DNA from: Burkholderiales bacterium UBA4615
GTDB taxonomy: Bacteria > Pseudomonadota > Gammaproteobacteria > Burkholderiales > Burkholderiaceae_E
Length of the DNA stretch: 17,851 nt
Assembly (NCBI GenBank): GCA_002386465.1
Contig: DGIT01000090.1
Coordinates: 1 to 17,851, forward strand
Reading direction: 5' to 3'
The notes under the pieces were generated by a model, which saw only the letters and a program-made list of their open reading frames with translations, did not search any database and was not told where the DNA came from. This document shows positions 8,441 to 16,737 of the stretch, piece by piece (position 1 is the stretch's first letter; every line of letters starts with the position of its first letter). Both the position numbers and the translations under genes were made by a program.

Positions 8441-8507
8441 TCTGAGCTATCCTTCACCCACCCGGTTCCCGCAAACGGCACCGTCTACAAACAACAGGGA
8501 GACTTCG

Positions 8508-9827
<1,320 letters not shown>

Positions 9828-9846
9828 AGCCGACGGAGCGCCGCAC

Positions 9847-9871
9847 CGACCCGTCCACTGCGGACGGGTCG
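9847..9871 (+). terminator. Perfect 10-bp hairpin after the ACAD cluster
   Basis: The arms CGACCCGTCC (9847-9856) and GGACGGGTCG (9862-9871) are exact reverse complements around the 5-base loop ACTGC. The hairpin lies 19 bp past the stop codon of the fifth ACAD and upstream of the MATE reading frame. There is no T-tract after it, so it is not a textbook intrinsic terminator. It could instead be a 3'-end stabiliser or a Rho-assisted pause site. It would also be translated if the MATE protein started at the CTG overlapping the ACAD stop. Confidence 0.55.
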
Positions 9872-9898
9872 CGTTCGCGCAGTCCTAGAGAACGGGCC

Positions 9899-11257
9899 CT
9901 GATCGAGGGCCCCATCTCCCGCACTCTGGCACGCTTTGCGCTGCCACTGCTGCTGACCAACATCCTGCATTCCTTAGCCGGCACCTGGAACGCCATCTGG
10001 GTGAGCCGTGTGCTGGGCGAACACGCCCTCACGGCGGTGGTGAACTCGAACATCTTCATGTTCATGATGATGGGCGTGGTGATGGGCATCGGCATGGCGG
10101 CCGGCGTGGGCATCGGCCAGTCGATTGGCGCAGACGATCGCAGCGGCATCCGCAAGGTGGTGGGAACGGCTATTGCGTCGGTACTCGCCTTCGCGCTGCT
10201 GGTAGCGGTTGCGGGATGGTGGATGGCACCCATTGCTTTGGACCGCATGCATGTGCCGGATGAGGCACATGACGCCGCAGTGACCTACCTGCGGCTGGTG
10301 TGTCTGTCGATGCCGTCGACCTTTCTGTTCGTGCTGATGATGATGCTGTTGCGCGGCACGGGGGATGCGCGCACGCCGTTTCGGTTCAGCCTGCTCTGGA
10401 TCGGCCTGGGGCTGGTGCTGTCGCCAGTGCTGCTGACGGGAGCCTTTGGCTTGCCGCGCCTGGGCATTGCGGGCGTGGCGCTGGGCGGCCTGTTGGCCAA
10501 TGGCATCGCACTGTTGTCACTGGTTGCCTATCTGTATCGGCGGCGCGTCCTGATCACGCTGCGCGGCGCTGATCTGCGGTATCTGCGCCCGGACCTGCGC
10601 ATCGTGAAGATGCTCACCACGCGCGGTTCACCCATGGCGCTGGAGTCCTTCGTGGTGCAGGGTTCCTACTTCGTGCTGCTGGCCATGGTGAATGACTATG
10701 GCGCCAAGACCGCTGCGGCCTACAGTGCCGCGGCCCAGTTGTGGAACTACGTGCAGATGCCATCGATTGCAGTGGCTTCCGCGATGAGCGCCATGAGTGC
10801 CATGAACATTGGCGCGCAGCGCTGGGATCGGGTGGAGCGCATCGCACGTCGGGGGTGCCTGTTGGCGGTCACGCTCACGGGCGCGACCTGCCTGCTGCTG
10901 CAGTTGCTGGGCGACTGGCCGCTGCAGTTGTTCCTGCCGCAAGGTGGCGAGACGCTGGCCAAGGCGCGAGGCATCAACGACATCGTGCTGTGGGGCTGGG
11001 TGGTGCAGGCGATCACGGGCGGGCTGTGCGCGATCATGCGCTCCAATGCCGCCATGCTTGCGCCTACGCTGATCTATGGCATCACGATGTGGGTGGTGCG
11101 TGTGCCGTTTGCCAAGGCGCTGGAGCCCTTGCTGGGCGAGGCCGCCATCTGGTGGAGCTTTCCGATGGGCACCGCCAACTCAGCCCTGCTGGCCTGGGCC
11201 TATTACCGCTGGGGGGGCTGGCGCAACAAGCGCCTGGTGGGCAAGCCGGGCGGGTGA
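9899..11257 (+). CDS. MATE family efflux transporter (non-canonical or lost start codon)
   Basis: This is a polytopic inner-membrane protein of the multidrug/toxin extrusion (MATE/DinF) family, about 452 residues from CTG 9899, the usual family length, with some 12 hydrophobic helices. The N-terminal block EGPISRTLARFALPLLLTN is followed by TWNAIWVSRVLGEHALTA, a typical first helix; later blocks are LLRGTGDARTPFRFSL and ALESFVVQGSYFVLLAMVNDYG. The first ATG/GTG/TTG in frame is GTG 10001, which would delete the first helix. The frame is open back to 9791 with only CTG (9824, 9899) or ATC (9902) as candidate starts. I chose CTG 9899 because AGAG sits 8 bases before it and the length then fits. 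MATE proteins exchange cations for drugs or metabolites. The substrate is unknown, and a link to the ACAD pathway is only positional. Gene call strong, start uncertain. Confidence 0.82.
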   Translation: MIEGPISRTLARFALPLLLTNILHSLAGTWNAIWVSRVLGEHALTAVVNSNIFMFMMMGVVMGIGMAAGVGIGQSIGADDRSGIRKVVGTAIASVLAFALLVAVAGWWMAPIALDRMHVPDEAHDAAVTYLRLVCLSMPSTFLFVLMMMLLRGTGDARTPFRFSLLWIGLGLVLSPVLLTGAFGLPRLGIAGVALGGLLANGIALLSLVAYLYRRRVLITLRGADLRYLRPDLRIVKMLTTRGSPMALESFVVQGSYFVLLAMVNDYGAKTAAAYSAAAQLWNYVQMPSIAVASAMSAMSAMNIGAQRWDRVERIARRGCLLAVTLTGATCLLLQLLGDWPLQLFLPQGGETLAKARGINDIVLWGWVVQAITGGLCAIMRSNAAMLAPTLIYGITMWVVRVPFAKALEPLLGEAAIWWSFPMGTANSALLAWAYYRWGGWRNKRLVGKPGG

Positions 11258-11278
11258 GGGAGAGGGGCTCCAACGATT

Positions 11279-11340
11279 GCTGACTCAGCGCAGGCGGTTC
11301 TTGTTGCCAGTCTTCGTCGACTGACCTCGCTGACTCGGCT
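11279..11340. repeat. Direct repeat pair in the MATE-SDR gap
   Basis: GCTGACTCAGC at 11279-11289 recurs as GCTGACTCGGC at 11329-11339, 50 bases apart, with one mismatch. The first copy is also a palindrome (GCTGA-C-TCAGC). A small CAGTC/GACTG stem (11308-11312 and 11319-11323) lies between them. The 236-bp gap 11258-11493 otherwise shows no gene. These could be operator half-sites for a regulator of the downstream dehydrogenase, or chance. Confidence 0.3.
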
Positions 11341-11403
11341 GTGCAGTCCAGGATCTGCATCACCCAGCGCGACGCATGCCGCGCGCCTCTTTAGACTGAG
11401 CTG

Positions 11404-11439
11404 AACCTAAACCTAAACCTAAACCTAGGCCTGGGCCTG
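11404..11439. repeat. Hexanucleotide tandem repeat upstream of the SDR gene
   Basis: Four perfect AACCTA units (11404-11427) run directly into two GGCCTG units (11428-11439), giving six in-phase hexamers that all share a central CCT. The array is non-coding and ends 54 bp before the start codon of the short-chain dehydrogenase. It is A/C-rich on one strand against a GC-rich background. Unit-number change by slipped replication would alter spacing in the promoter or leader region by multiples of six bases. Confidence 0.85.
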
Positions 11440-11493
11440 TGCGTGATGCCCTGCCTGAGCCACCACGACACCTATCCTTCGAGGAGTACCGAG

Positions 11494-12318
11494 ATGAGCA
11501 ATCCACACGACACCCCCGGGTATGACGCCACCCGCTTCGATGGCCGCGTGGCGCTGGTCACCGGCGGTGGTTCGCAAACGGATGGCATTGGCAATGGCCG
11601 TGCGGCCGCGGTGCTACTGGCGCGGCGCGGGGCGAAGGTACTGGTCATCGATCGCGCGATCAAGGCCGCTCAGGACACGGTCGCCATGATCACGAAAGAG
11701 GGCGGCACAGCGCAGGCCTTCGAGGCCGACGTGTCGCGTGAGGCGGACTGCAAGGCTGCTGTGGCCGCGGCAGTGGCGGCCTGGGGCCGCGTGGATGCGC
11801 TGGTGAACAATGTGGGCATCGGCGGCCCGTCGGGCAGCGCGGTGGATTTGGATCTGGCCGCCTGGGACCGCGGCATGGCCATCAACGTGACGTCGATGGT
11901 GCTGATGGCGCGCCATGCCATTCCCGAAATGGTGCGTCAGGGGCGCGGTGCGATCGTCAATCTGTCCTCGGTGGCGGGCTTGCTCGGCAGTCAGCAAACC
12001 GGCCTGCTGTATCAGACCTCCAAGGGCGCCATTGTCAACATGACGCGGGCCATGGCCACGCAGCACGCGGCGCAGGGCATTCGCGCCAATTGCGTGGCGC
12101 CGGGCATGGTCTATACGCCGATGGTCTATGCAGGTGGCATGTCGCCCGAGCTGCGCGAGTCGCGTCGCAAGCGTTCGCTGCTGCAGGTCGAGGGCAGCGG
12201 CTGGGATGTGGGCGAGGCGGTGACGTTTCTGCTCAGCGATGCCGCGCGCTGGATCACCGGCGCGGTGCTGCCGGTGGATGCGGGGACGACGGCGACCTCG
12301 GGGCGGGTGCAGGGATAA
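11494..12318 (+). CDS. Short-chain dehydrogenase/reductase (SDR), classical type
   Basis: This 274-residue NAD(P)-dependent oxidoreductase has a Rossmann fold. The cofactor loop is TGGGSQTDGIGNGRA (from Thr23), a glycine motif lengthened by three residues compared with TGGGxGIG. KVLVIDRAI places Asp53 at the end of strand 2, which favours NAD(H) over NADP(H). NNVG (105-108) is conserved. The catalytic set is Ser159 in NLSS, Tyr173 and Lys177 in YQTSK. The C-terminus WITGAVLPVDAGTTAT is typical. ATG 11494 has GAGGAG at 11481-11486; a longer frame from 11443 lacks such a site and adds non-homologous sequence. It lies on the same strand as the ACAD cluster but is separated by a hairpin, the MATE gene and the hexamer array, so it probably has its own promoter. 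It may oxidise a 3-hydroxyacyl-CoA or alcohol; the substrate is not evident. Confidence 0.92.
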   Translation: MSNPHDTPGYDATRFDGRVALVTGGGSQTDGIGNGRAAAVLLARRGAKVLVIDRAIKAAQDTVAMITKEGGTAQAFEADVSREADCKAAVAAAVAAWGRVDALVNNVGIGGPSGSAVDLDLAAWDRGMAINVTSMVLMARHAIPEMVRQGRGAIVNLSSVAGLLGSQQTGLLYQTSKGAIVNMTRAMATQHAAQGIRANCVAPGMVYTPMVYAGGMSPELRESRRKRSLLQVEGSGWDVGEAVTFLLSDAARWITGAVLPVDAGTTATSGRVQG

Positions 12319-12353
12319 GGGCGCTCGATCGGGCGTTGCAGGTGTGGGCCCGG

Positions 12354-12369
12354 TGACCTTCGCAGGTCA
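12354..12369. terminator. Short hairpin after the SDR gene
   Basis: TGACCT (12354-12359) and AGGTCA (12364-12369) pair perfectly around a TCGC loop, 35 bp after the SDR stop and upstream of the parD operator. There is no T-tract, so it is only a weak candidate terminator. Confidence 0.3.
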
Positions 12370-12392
12370 GGCGTGATGGCGTGAAGGGCTCT

Positions 12393-12409
12393 TTGGCATA
12401 GTATGCCAA
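12393..12409. promoter_or_regulatory. Palindromic operator candidate upstream of parD
   Basis: TTGGCATA-G-TATGCCAA is a perfect palindrome with 8-bp arms and a one-base centre, ending 26 bp before the parD start. Type II antitoxins with ribbon-helix-helix domains bind such palindromes to repress their own operon. A TTGGCA (-35-like) and a TAGTAT (-10-like) element lie inside it, but not with 17-bp spacing. The local sequence is more AT-rich than its surroundings, as expected of a promoter. Confidence 0.65.
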
Positions 12410-12435
12410 CTTAAATTGAAGCTCGAGATACCCCC

Positions 12436-12735
12436 ATGCCAACCCGCAATGTCGTCCTCACCGATCACCAGGCACGCCTCGTCGAAAAGCTCGTGTCAAC
12501 TGGGCGCTACCAGAACGCGAGCGAAGTGCTGCGCGAAGGGCTGCGTCTGATCGAGGATCGCGAAGCGCAAGACAACGCCCGACTCCGCGCCCTGCGCGAG
12601 GCTGCCCGTGTCGGGATTGCCGACATCGATGCCGGCCGCTTTCGCAGTTTCGACTCGCCCGCCACACTCAGCCGTCATTTGACCGACATTGCCGACAAGG
12701 CAATTGGCCGAAAGCCGGCCACGCGCTCGAAGTGA
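12436..12735 (+). CDS. parD: ParD-like type II antitoxin (ribbon-helix-helix)
   Basis: This is a 99-residue antitoxin of the ParD/CopG-like family. The N-terminal ribbon-helix-helix DNA-binding domain runs MPTRNVVLTDHQARLVEKLV (residues 1-20), then STGRYQNASEVLREGLRLIEDRE, with the conserved GRYQNASEVLREGLR core. A charged C-terminal tail (from about residue 55) would wrap around the ParE toxin; ADIDAGRFRSF is characteristic of that region. It neutralises the toxin and, with it, represses the operon. It overlaps the downstream toxin gene by four bases (GTGA). The Shine-Dalgarno is weak, but a perfect palindromic operator lies upstream. The C-terminus DKAIGRKPATRSK is longer than in minimal ParD proteins. 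The family call is strong. Confidence 0.92.
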   Translation: MPTRNVVLTDHQARLVEKLVSTGRYQNASEVLREGLRLIEDREAQDNARLRALREAARVGIADIDAGRFRSFDSPATLSRHLTDIADKAIGRKPATRSK

Positions 12736-13097
12736 GCGAAGGAGCGCGCAGGTGGAGGGTGCGCCTGACGGCGTCCGCCGAGGGCGACTTTGAGGACATC
12801 CTGCTCTGGACAATCGACCAATTCGGCGACGTGCAAGCGCATGTTTACGCCGAAACGATTGTTGCAGCGCTGAATGCCCTGGCCACCGGCCCGACTGCGT
12901 CGGGCGCAAGAAAGCGGGACGATATTCTCAAGGGGATCTTTACCCTTCACGTCGCCCGCACGGGCCGCAAAGGGCGTCATGTCGTCATGTTTCGCGTCGG
13001 GCGCGAGTCGGACGGTGACGTGATCGATGTGTTGCGCCTCCTTCATGACGCCATGGATCTGCCGCGACATCTACCCCCAATCGATGAAAGTACTTAG
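12732..13097 (+). CDS. parE: ParE-like type II toxin (RelE/ParE superfamily)
   Basis: This 121-residue toxin starts at GTG 12732, overlapping the antitoxin stop. It has the ParE pattern: an N-terminal strand with RLTASAEGDFEDILLWT, a helical hairpin (FGDVQAHVYAETIVAALNAL), then GARKRDDILKGIFTLHVAR, RHVVMFRV, and the family-typical end VIDVLRLLHDAMDLPRHLP. ParE toxins inhibit DNA gyrase, whereas RelE members cleave mRNA on the ribosome; this protein looks more ParE-like. It is slightly longer than the common 95-105 residues, mostly at the termini. The reading frame is intact, so the module may be active and may help stabilise this region. It is followed within 30 bp by a decayed minus-strand gene. 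Confidence 0.9.
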   Translation: MSEGARRWRVRLTASAEGDFEDILLWTIDQFGDVQAHVYAETIVAALNALATGPTASGARKRDDILKGIFTLHVARTGRKGRHVVMFRVGRESDGDVIDVLRLLHDAMDLPRHLPPIDEST

Positions 13098-13124
13098 TGT
13101 CCCTGCCAGCACGGTGTCGAAGCC

Positions 13125-13530
13125 TCACCACGCCGCAATTCGTTCGATCAGCCAGAAGCTCGCCACGCTGCCGATGAGATAAGGCGGCACTTTCCACGCC
13201 CAGACCGGCGCCCGCAGGCCAGCGCACCGGCAAAGCCCAATCCGTGCAACATGCCGAATGCAAAGGCCACCAGCCAGGGTCGTTGTGCGGTCAGGCTGGC
13301 GGGGCCTTGGCGCACATGGATGATCTCTACCGCCAGAAAGACGATCGACAATGCGATGGTTGCTTCCACGGGTGGCCCGGGGATGCGCAGCCAGCCCAGG
13401 ACGGTGTACGTGCGAACAACCTCGAAGGTGTCGGGGCTCTCGCTGATCTTGATCGCCAGTTCCGTGGGCAATAAGCGATCGAGTTGTTCGCTGCCGTCGC
13501 TGCGAACCACCCGCATCAGCCATCGAGCTG
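13125..13530 (-). pseudogene. Remnant of a HupE/UreJ-like membrane protein gene with two internal deletions
   Basis: Reading the minus strand from about 13530, one frame gives RVVRSDGSEQLDRLLPTE, then EVVRTYTVLG, then at once WLRIPGPPVEATIALSIVF, and later PWLVAFAFGMLHGLGFAGAL. From about 13220 the recognisable sequence continues in another frame as APVWAWKVPPYLIGS, then VASFWLIERIAAW and a stop at 13125-13127. In intact HupE/UreJ-type proteins as I know them, a long helix pair (VEHIL...) separates TYTVLG from the WLRIPG-like block, and another helix region follows FAGAL. Both segments are missing, the first in frame and the second with a frameshift. No start codon or complete membrane topology remains. 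The family (hydrogenase/urease accessory, nickel or cobalt related) is recognised from these blocks; the intact length is my expectation, not measured. Confidence 0.7.
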
Positions 13531-13683
13531 GGCCTGCCACACGGCGGTACGTACCCACAGGGCGTTTGGGTATGCCACGTTGAGTGCGCCTACCGCCGCG
13601 TTGCCGTGATAGCCACAGGCCGCGACAGGAAACGCTACGGCAAGCAGGGCGGCCATGACCGCCACGCGTGCAGAGGCGGTCAT
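13516..13683 (-). pseudogene. Short lipoprotein-like reading frame, probably truncated
   Basis: A 55-codon minus-strand frame starts at ATG 13683. It encodes a basic start, the hydrophobic run VAVMAALLAVAFPV, and the lipobox VAAC (Cys23), followed by GYHGNAAVGALNVAYPNALWVRTAVWQAQLDG and a stop. A lipoprotein or secreted protein is likely from the signal. It ends abruptly exactly where the HupE-like remnant begins in another frame, so I infer that its 3' part was lost in the same decay. Homologs are not recognised with certainty. It could instead be an intact tiny lipoprotein. It lies 23 bp downstream of the DUF1254 gene on the same strand and may be co-transcribed with it. Confidence 0.5.
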
Positions 13684-13706
13684 GGTGTACAGAGACGCAG
13701 ACTGGC

Positions 13707-15164
13707 TTACTTGATCTCCACCAGATCCGGCAGCGCCCAGGTCTTGTTGAAGTAAGGCTCGGTCGGGCCGTACAGACGGAAGTAGGTGAACCAGCCCTTG
13801 CCGGCTACGGTCTGCACGAAGTTGTCGCTGGCACCGGCCGGCTTGGTGGGACCGAAGAACAGGTCTACCGAGCCGTCGCTGTTTTGCACCAGCCCAGGCT
13901 TGCGTGACGAAATGTCGGCCGCGCCCTGCGGTGTTTGCAGCGGTGCACGGGTGATGTTCTCGTAGAGGGTGAACGACCAGAACTGCTTGACCGGTGCGTT
14001 GGGCGGCACACGCAGCTTGTAGCTCTTGCCGCCATCGAGCCATGCACCCGCCTGGTCTTTGGCGGTTTCCAGGTACACCTGACCGAAGCCCAGGGTGCGA
14101 CCCTGCATGCCCAGCGTGTTGCCGATGGCCTCATAGAACCACGAGGCACGCTCATCGAGCTGCGAGTAGCCCTTGGCCTGCTGGTCGAGTTCGACCATGT
14201 TCGAGTATTCCCACTGCGTGCCCTTGAAAACGGTGGAGCCCGGGAAGCGCTTTTCGAACGCATTGGCGCGAGCCATCAGTTCGCCCATCTGGGCGCCTTC
14301 GCCCAGGATTTTCTTCTGACGGTCATTGGGCGCGAAAGGCTTGCCTTTCTCGATACCCAAAGAGCGCAGCATGGCGTAAAAGTAGCCGTCGCGCACCTCG
14401 GGTGTTTCGGGCTCGAGGACGTCACGCAGCTGCTGAAAGTAGCTGATGTCGTTGGGCTGCCAGGAGGCCCAGTCGCGTCCGCCCACCGGAACGTAGTTGG
14501 TCACGCCCGGTTTGGCCCGATCAGCCCAGCGGTAAATCCGGTGCTTGCGCAGCGTGGCCTCGGCCTCCTTGATATCGGGCGACAGGCCGCGTGAGCCCCA
14601 CCAGACCTGGTTGGTCGGCGACTTGATCACGGTATAGCCCGGTGCCTGCACGGGGGCGCTGCCCGGGGGCAGAATCAGGTACTTGCCGCCCTTGCCCTTG
14701 TCGGGCCCGGTCTGACCCATGTCGGTCATCGGCCGCTGCCAGATGTCGTTCACGCCGCCTGCCGTGGCGCCCGCAGGCACTTCCACCACCAGCGGACCCT
14801 TCTCTGCCAGATTCCAGAAGCTGAAGGCGTACATCGTGGTCAGGTTGGGCGTGAGCATGCCCGCCTTATCCTTGAGCGACTGGTACAGAACGATGTCGCC
14901 GTCCTTGGCCCCGAAGTTCTTCAAATGGGCCTGGTGCAGGTTGTGAAAGCCCACCGCCGGCAAGCCCCACAAATAGGCCTGGCTGGCCCGCTGAAAGTCC
15001 ATCTCGTCATAAATCTTTTCGACCGCAGCCTTGGACGGATAGCCGTTTTCCAGTTGCAGGGTGCCGATGCGGGTGTTCACGGGCTGCGCCCAGGCGGCCG
15101 AGACGAGGGAGGCTGAGAGCGTGAGCGCTGCAGCAAAGGAGAGAGGGCGGGTGAGTCGGCTCAT
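13707..15164 (-). CDS. DUF1254/DUF1214 domain-containing secreted protein
   Basis: This is a 485-residue protein with a Sec signal peptide (hydrophobic SFAAALTLSASLVSAAWA, probable cleavage after Ala26), so it is periplasmic. The N-terminal DUF1254 domain (about residues 55-190) has QRASQAYLWGLPAVGF, LTPNLTTMYAFSFWNL and GPLVVEVPAG. The C-terminal DUF1214 domain (about 370-485) has FWSFTLYENITRAPLQ, DISSRKPGLVQNSDGSVDLF and WFTYFRLYGPTEPYFNKTW. The biochemical role of these paired domains is not established to my knowledge. It is the second gene of a minus-strand pair, 49 bp after its paralog. Its Shine-Dalgarno is weak, suggesting translation depends on the upstream gene. Expression is probably set by the divergent LysR regulator. 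Family assignment is firm; function is unknown. Confidence 0.9.
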   Translation of the reverse strand: MSRLTRPLSFAAALTLSASLVSAAWAQPVNTRIGTLQLENGYPSKAAVEKIYDEMDFQRASQAYLWGLPAVGFHNLHQAHLKNFGAKDGDIVLYQSLKDKAGMLTPNLTTMYAFSFWNLAEKGPLVVEVPAGATAGGVNDIWQRPMTDMGQTGPDKGKGGKYLILPPGSAPVQAPGYTVIKSPTNQVWWGSRGLSPDIKEAEATLRKHRIYRWADRAKPGVTNYVPVGGRDWASWQPNDISYFQQLRDVLEPETPEVRDGYFYAMLRSLGIEKGKPFAPNDRQKKILGEGAQMGELMARANAFEKRFPGSTVFKGTQWEYSNMVELDQQAKGYSQLDERASWFYEAIGNTLGMQGRTLGFGQVYLETAKDQAGAWLDGGKSYKLRVPPNAPVKQFWSFTLYENITRAPLQTPQGAADISSRKPGLVQNSDGSVDLFFGPTKPAGASDNFVQTVAGKGWFTYFRLYGPTEPYFNKTWALPDLVEIK

Positions 15165-15213
15165 GGGGGATCCGGATGCCTTTCAGTGAGGGGCGAACAT
15201 GCGTGCGAGGGTG

Positions 15214-16626
15214 TTACTTCAGTTCGATGAGCGGAGGAAGGCTCCAGCTGCCATCGATCAGATTGCTGCGCGGGCCATAGAAGCGGGCCACAAAGAAAAA
15301 CGGGCCCTTGGGTGTGGGCAGCCAGTTCGAGCTCTTGTCGCCGCCCGGGTCTGTGCTTTGCAGGTAGATGTCCATCGATCCGTCGGCGTTTTTCTTCAGT
15401 CCCTGCGAGCGATCGCCGATCGAGTACCGGTTGATCGGGTTGTCCACCAGCAGGCGCTGGGGCAGGTTGTACATGGTGATCGACCAGAACAGATCGGCTG
15501 GCGGCAGTTGCCCTGGCGCAAAGCGCAGCAGCCACTTGCGGTTGCCATCGAGCACCTTGCCTTCGGGATCGGTCTGCTGGCTGGCATAGACCGCCTCTTC
15601 CTTGGTGTTGCCGTAGATGCCCAGCATGGCGCCCAGAGACCGGTTCATCACATAGTCATTGCCCAATTGCTCACGCGTGCCGAAGAGCTTTTTCGAATCC
15701 TTCTGCACCGCAGCCGTCTCGGTCAGCTGTTTGGTTGCATCCTGCACACCCTGCTCAATCGCCGTGCGCAGTTCGGGCGACAAGCGGGCCGGGTCAAAGG
15801 GTTTACCGGGCGCAATGCCGATCTTGGCGAACCGCTCCATGGCGGCCTTCTCGGAGGGCACCGTCGGCATGAGTGGCAGCATGGCATTCAGATAGCCGAT
15901 GAAGCCAATGCCTTCTGCCTTGTCCTTGTCCCAGGGCGGCATGTTCAAGGGCGGTGCTGCAGGCGGCTTGGGCGAACCTGCGTACTGCGACAACGGGATC
16001 AGCCGGTACTGCGCCTGCAGGGTCTGCAAGGTGGAGATATCCGCCGGGCCGTCAAGTTGCGTGCGGGTTAGTGTGCCCACGATTTCGGTCTCTGCGCGAT
16101 ACACCCGCGCGATGCCGGGGGGTACCTCCCCTTTCCAATTCGGGCCCGCAAACAGGTAATTGCCCGACTCGCGACCGGTGGCCCGCACACCTGTATACGC
16201 AAAATTGTGCGTGTACAGGTCGAACCATTGGTTCACGTAGTAGCGCGGCGCCGGCACAGAGGGCAGCGACAGCACGATGGGCTCGGCCCGCAGATCCAGC
16301 CAGGCCCAGGAATACGGTGTGTCGTTGTTGGGGGTGACGATGTCTGCGTCTTTAGGCGTGTAGGTACGGGAGTAGTGCCTGAAGGTGTTCAGACCGCCTA
16401 CATATCCAGGCGCCTGGGCGTTTAGCGCCTGACCATAGAAGGTCTGATAGCCCTGGATCGGCGCGTACGCGTACAACCAGGCTTCCTTCGCAATGGCGCG
16501 GGCCTCGGCAGGAGAGACGTACGCGCCCGGTCCGCTTGCAGGCGTGGTACAGGCAGACAGGGCCAACCCGAAAGCGCCCGCCCAAAACACGTTCTTGAGC
16601 CGCGTCATGCATGCGTCGATGATCAT
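15214..16626 (-). CDS. DUF1254/DUF1214 domain-containing probable lipoprotein
   Basis: This 470-residue paralog of the downstream gene has an N-terminal lipobox LSAC (Cys26 from the first ATG) after VFWAGAFGLA, predicting a lipid-anchored periplasmic protein. DUF1254 features are EAWLYAYAPIQGYQTFY, TPNNDTPYSWAWLDLRAEP and YVNQWFDLYTHNF. DUF1214 features are FWSITMYNLPQRLLVDN, YSIGDRSQGLKKNADGSMDI and FFFVARFYGPRSNLIDGSW. The pair shares ends (LPPLIELK here, LPDLVEIK in the other) but is otherwise quite diverged. Starts at 16626 and 16608 are both possible. An AGGAA lies directly against the first and too far from the second; the second gives a more typical signal peptide (MTRLKNVF). It is divergent from the LysR gene across a 111-bp shared control region. 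Enzymatic role unknown. Confidence 0.9.
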   Translation of the reverse strand: MIIDACMTRLKNVFWAGAFGLALSACTTPASGPGAYVSPAEARAIAKEAWLYAYAPIQGYQTFYGQALNAQAPGYVGGLNTFRHYSRTYTPKDADIVTPNNDTPYSWAWLDLRAEPIVLSLPSVPAPRYYVNQWFDLYTHNFAYTGVRATGRESGNYLFAGPNWKGEVPPGIARVYRAETEIVGTLTRTQLDGPADISTLQTLQAQYRLIPLSQYAGSPKPPAAPPLNMPPWDKDKAEGIGFIGYLNAMLPLMPTVPSEKAAMERFAKIGIAPGKPFDPARLSPELRTAIEQGVQDATKQLTETAAVQKDSKKLFGTREQLGNDYVMNRSLGAMLGIYGNTKEEAVYASQQTDPEGKVLDGNRKWLLRFAPGQLPPADLFWSITMYNLPQRLLVDNPINRYSIGDRSQGLKKNADGSMDIYLQSTDPGGDKSSNWLPTPKGPFFFVARFYGPRSNLIDGSWSLPPLIELK

Positions 16627-16678
16627 TTCCTAACCCGTTCAAGTGCCAACAATCGGTCGCGAGAGTGCCTGACCGTCC

Positions 16679-16691
16679 TTGCATAGCGCAA
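16679..16691. promoter_or_regulatory. LysR-type T-N11-A box between the DUF1254 operon and its divergent regulator
   Basis: TTGCATAGCGCAA is an imperfect palindrome with TTGC/GCAA arms and fits the T-N11-A consensus of LysR-family regulators. It sits roughly midway in the 111-bp divergent gap, 46 bp before the regulator start and 52 bp before the DUF1254 lipoprotein start. A related inverted element, CATAGC (16682-16687) with GCTATG (16702-16707), overlaps it and could form the second half of an extended binding region. Position and symmetry support it; the promoters themselves were not resolved. Confidence 0.55.
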
Positions 16692-16737
16692 TGCCAATCT
16701 TGCTATGGATTCCATGCGTTTTAGGTATATTCAATGC

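Noticed and set aside
10001..11257. GTG 10001 as the MATE start
   Set aside because: It would remove the conserved N-terminal block and the first membrane helix, leaving a 418-residue protein shorter than the family norm.
11404..11439. Hexamer array as a CRISPR array or telomere-like end
   Set aside because: Units are only 6 bp with no spacers, and unique genes continue on both sides; it is a simple tandem repeat.
12254..12442. Minus-strand open frame of 62 codons across the SDR end and parD operator
   Set aside because: It overlaps the SDR C-terminus and the palindrome, and has no recognisable motif or ribosome site.
15199..16071. Plus-strand open frame of 290 codons opposite the DUF1254 lipoprotein
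   Set aside because: The minus strand carries an intact DUF1254/DUF1214 protein. The plus frame shows no motifs and begins without a ribosome site.
16705..16737. ATG 16705 as the LysR start
   Set aside because: It adds 11 residues not typical of the family and places coding sequence over the symmetric elements of the divergent control region. ATG 16738 gives the normal N-terminus.
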